This document shows positions 63,499 through 64,000 of a DNA stretch of 64,000 bases, piece by piece. The notes below the pieces were generated by a model that saw only the letters and a program-made list of their open reading frames with translations, made no database searches and was not told where the DNA came from. Source of the stretch: GCA-002727615 sp964442655 (GTDB lineage Bacteria; Pseudomonadota; Alphaproteobacteria; TMED109); NCBI GenBank assembly GCA_964442655.1, contig CAYTZM010000002.1, positions 62,001 to 126,000 on the forward strand, written 5' to 3'. The position numbers and the translations under genes are program-made. Positions within the stretch are counted from its first letter, which is position 1; every line of letters starts with the position of its first letter.

Positions 63499-64000
63499 AT
63501 GACTAATTATACAAAACCAGAAACTATAGCTCTACATACCGGATGGAGGTCTGATCCAACTACTGGGTCTGTAGCTGTTCCAATTCATCAAACTACTTCT
63601 TTTCAGTTTGATGATACGGACCATGCTGCAAATCTATTTGCATTATCAGAACTTGGCAACATATACACTAGAATAATGAATCCTACTACAGATGTTTTAG
63701 AAAAAAGGATTGCACAATTAGAAGGAGGAGTAGCCGCGTTAGCAACTTCATCAGGACAATCTGCAACCGCAATTGCAATTCAAAATATTGCAAAAAGTGG
63801 AGATAATATTATAAGTTCAACAGATATATATGGAGGTACATGGAATTTATTCGCCAATACATTAAAAGATCAAGGTATTGAAGTTCGTTTTGTAGACCCA
63901 TCTGAACCTAATAATTTTTTAGATGCAACAGATGAAAATACAAGAGCTTATTTTGGCGAAACACTTCCTAACCCTAAACTAAATATTTTCCCAATTACAG
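63499..64000 (+). CDS. metY: O-acetylhomoserine aminocarboxypropyltransferase (partial)
   Basis: The first 167 codons are present; the gene runs off the right edge. It opens TKPETIALHTGWRSDPTTG, followed by VAVPIHQTTSF, the PLP-phosphate motif YTRIMNPTTDVLEKR, and ATSSGQSATAIA. MetY makes homocysteine from O-acetylhomoserine and sulfide with PLP. The start follows GGGAAGGAG. Expression is controlled by the leader at 63335-63495. Cystathionine gamma-synthase relatives are less likely because of the DPTTG and FALSELGN segments. Confidence 0.93.
   Translation, partial: MTNYTKPETIALHTGWRSDPTTGSVAVPIHQTTSFQFDDTDHAANLFALSELGNIYTRIMNPTTDVLEKRIAQLEGGVAALATSSGQSATAIAIQNIAKSGDNIISSTDIYGGTWNLFANTLKDQGIEVRFVDPSEPNNFLDATDENTRAYFGETLPNPKLNIFPIT

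Noticed and set aside
1..64000. CRISPR arrays, insertion sequences, prophage or toxin-antitoxin genes
   Set aside because: No spaced repeat array, transposase, integrase or phage gene was found on either strand; the 15-bp repeats are within coding frames.

Overview
The window is very A+T-rich, densely coding bacterial DNA with short spacers and many overlapping genes. Gene order points to an alphaproteobacterium. The pieces scpA-scpB/tatA-tatB-tatC-serS-surE-pcm-nlpD-DUF815 ATPase-yajC-secD-secF-Mth938, gyrA-coaD-ppi-queA-tgt, tolC-popZ-valS and irr/rubrerythrin/Fe-S oxidoreductase/DUF3501 are all characteristic of that class. Low GC, compactness, a SAM-II leader before metY, and scattered small-molecule enzymes (nitrilase, two TauD-type dioxygenases, haloalkane dehalogenase, epoxide hydrolase) suggest a streamlined marine lineage. 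The lineage (for example AEGEAN-169/HIMB59-like, low-GC SAR116-like or SAR11-like) cannot be fixed because no rRNA is present.

Layout. 0-4.7 kb is an accessory strip: cupin, exported protein, an orphan winged-helix-like protein, TauD/TfdA dioxygenase, nitrilase, and an O-methyltransferase of atypical composition beside tRNA-Lys. 4.8-10.8 kb (minus) holds tgt, queA, a periplasmic cyclophilin, coaD and gyrA. ssb and uvrA diverge at 11.4 kb. 14.4-30 kb (mostly minus) carries the Sec/Tat export block, serS, surE, pcm and nlpD, then an FbpABC iron transporter sitting between tatA and scpBA. 29-43 kb has nagZ, a SPOR protein, argS, dgt, erpA, xthA, an L,D-transpeptidase-like protein, an M48 lipoprotein protease, ilvD, valS, popZ, tolC and a second Pcm-like gene, followed by an RND/MMPL exporter. 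46.6-49.8 kb is an iron/peroxide module: tRNA-Cys, irr, an Irr-box promoter, rubrerythrin, Fe-S oxidoreductase and DUF3501. 50-58 kb is accessory: thiolase-like/DUF35 pair, Sel1 protein, exported proteins, crotonase plus haloalkane dehalogenase, tandem four-cysteine exported proteins, gmhA and a second TauD. 58-60.2 kb is queC-queE-queD-queF. 60.3-64 kb holds a DUF3108 protein, a quinone oxidoreductase, an epoxide hydrolase and metY (cut by the edge) behind a tandem SAM-type leader.

How the parts connect. queC/E/D/F make preQ0 and preQ1, and tgt/queA insert and elaborate the base in tRNA, so most of queuosine synthesis lies in two loci of this window. irr, its ICE-type palindrome, rubrerythrin and the Fe-S/DUF3501 pair look like one iron- and peroxide-responsive unit. 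FbpABC has its own palindromic operator candidate.

Most worth a second look: the nested SAM-II/terminator/anti-terminator plus RBS-sequestering leader before metY; two genes (nagZ and DUF3108) whose conserved N-termini need ATT or ATA initiation; the tandem four-cysteine exported paralogues; 15-bp repeats encoding acidic pentapeptides in gyrA and the RND exporter; a QueD homologue without its catalytic cysteine; and an 11-bp direct repeat just after tRNA-Cys. No CRISPR array, insertion sequence, rRNA or integrase was seen. No stretch longer than about 300 bases lacks an annotated feature.
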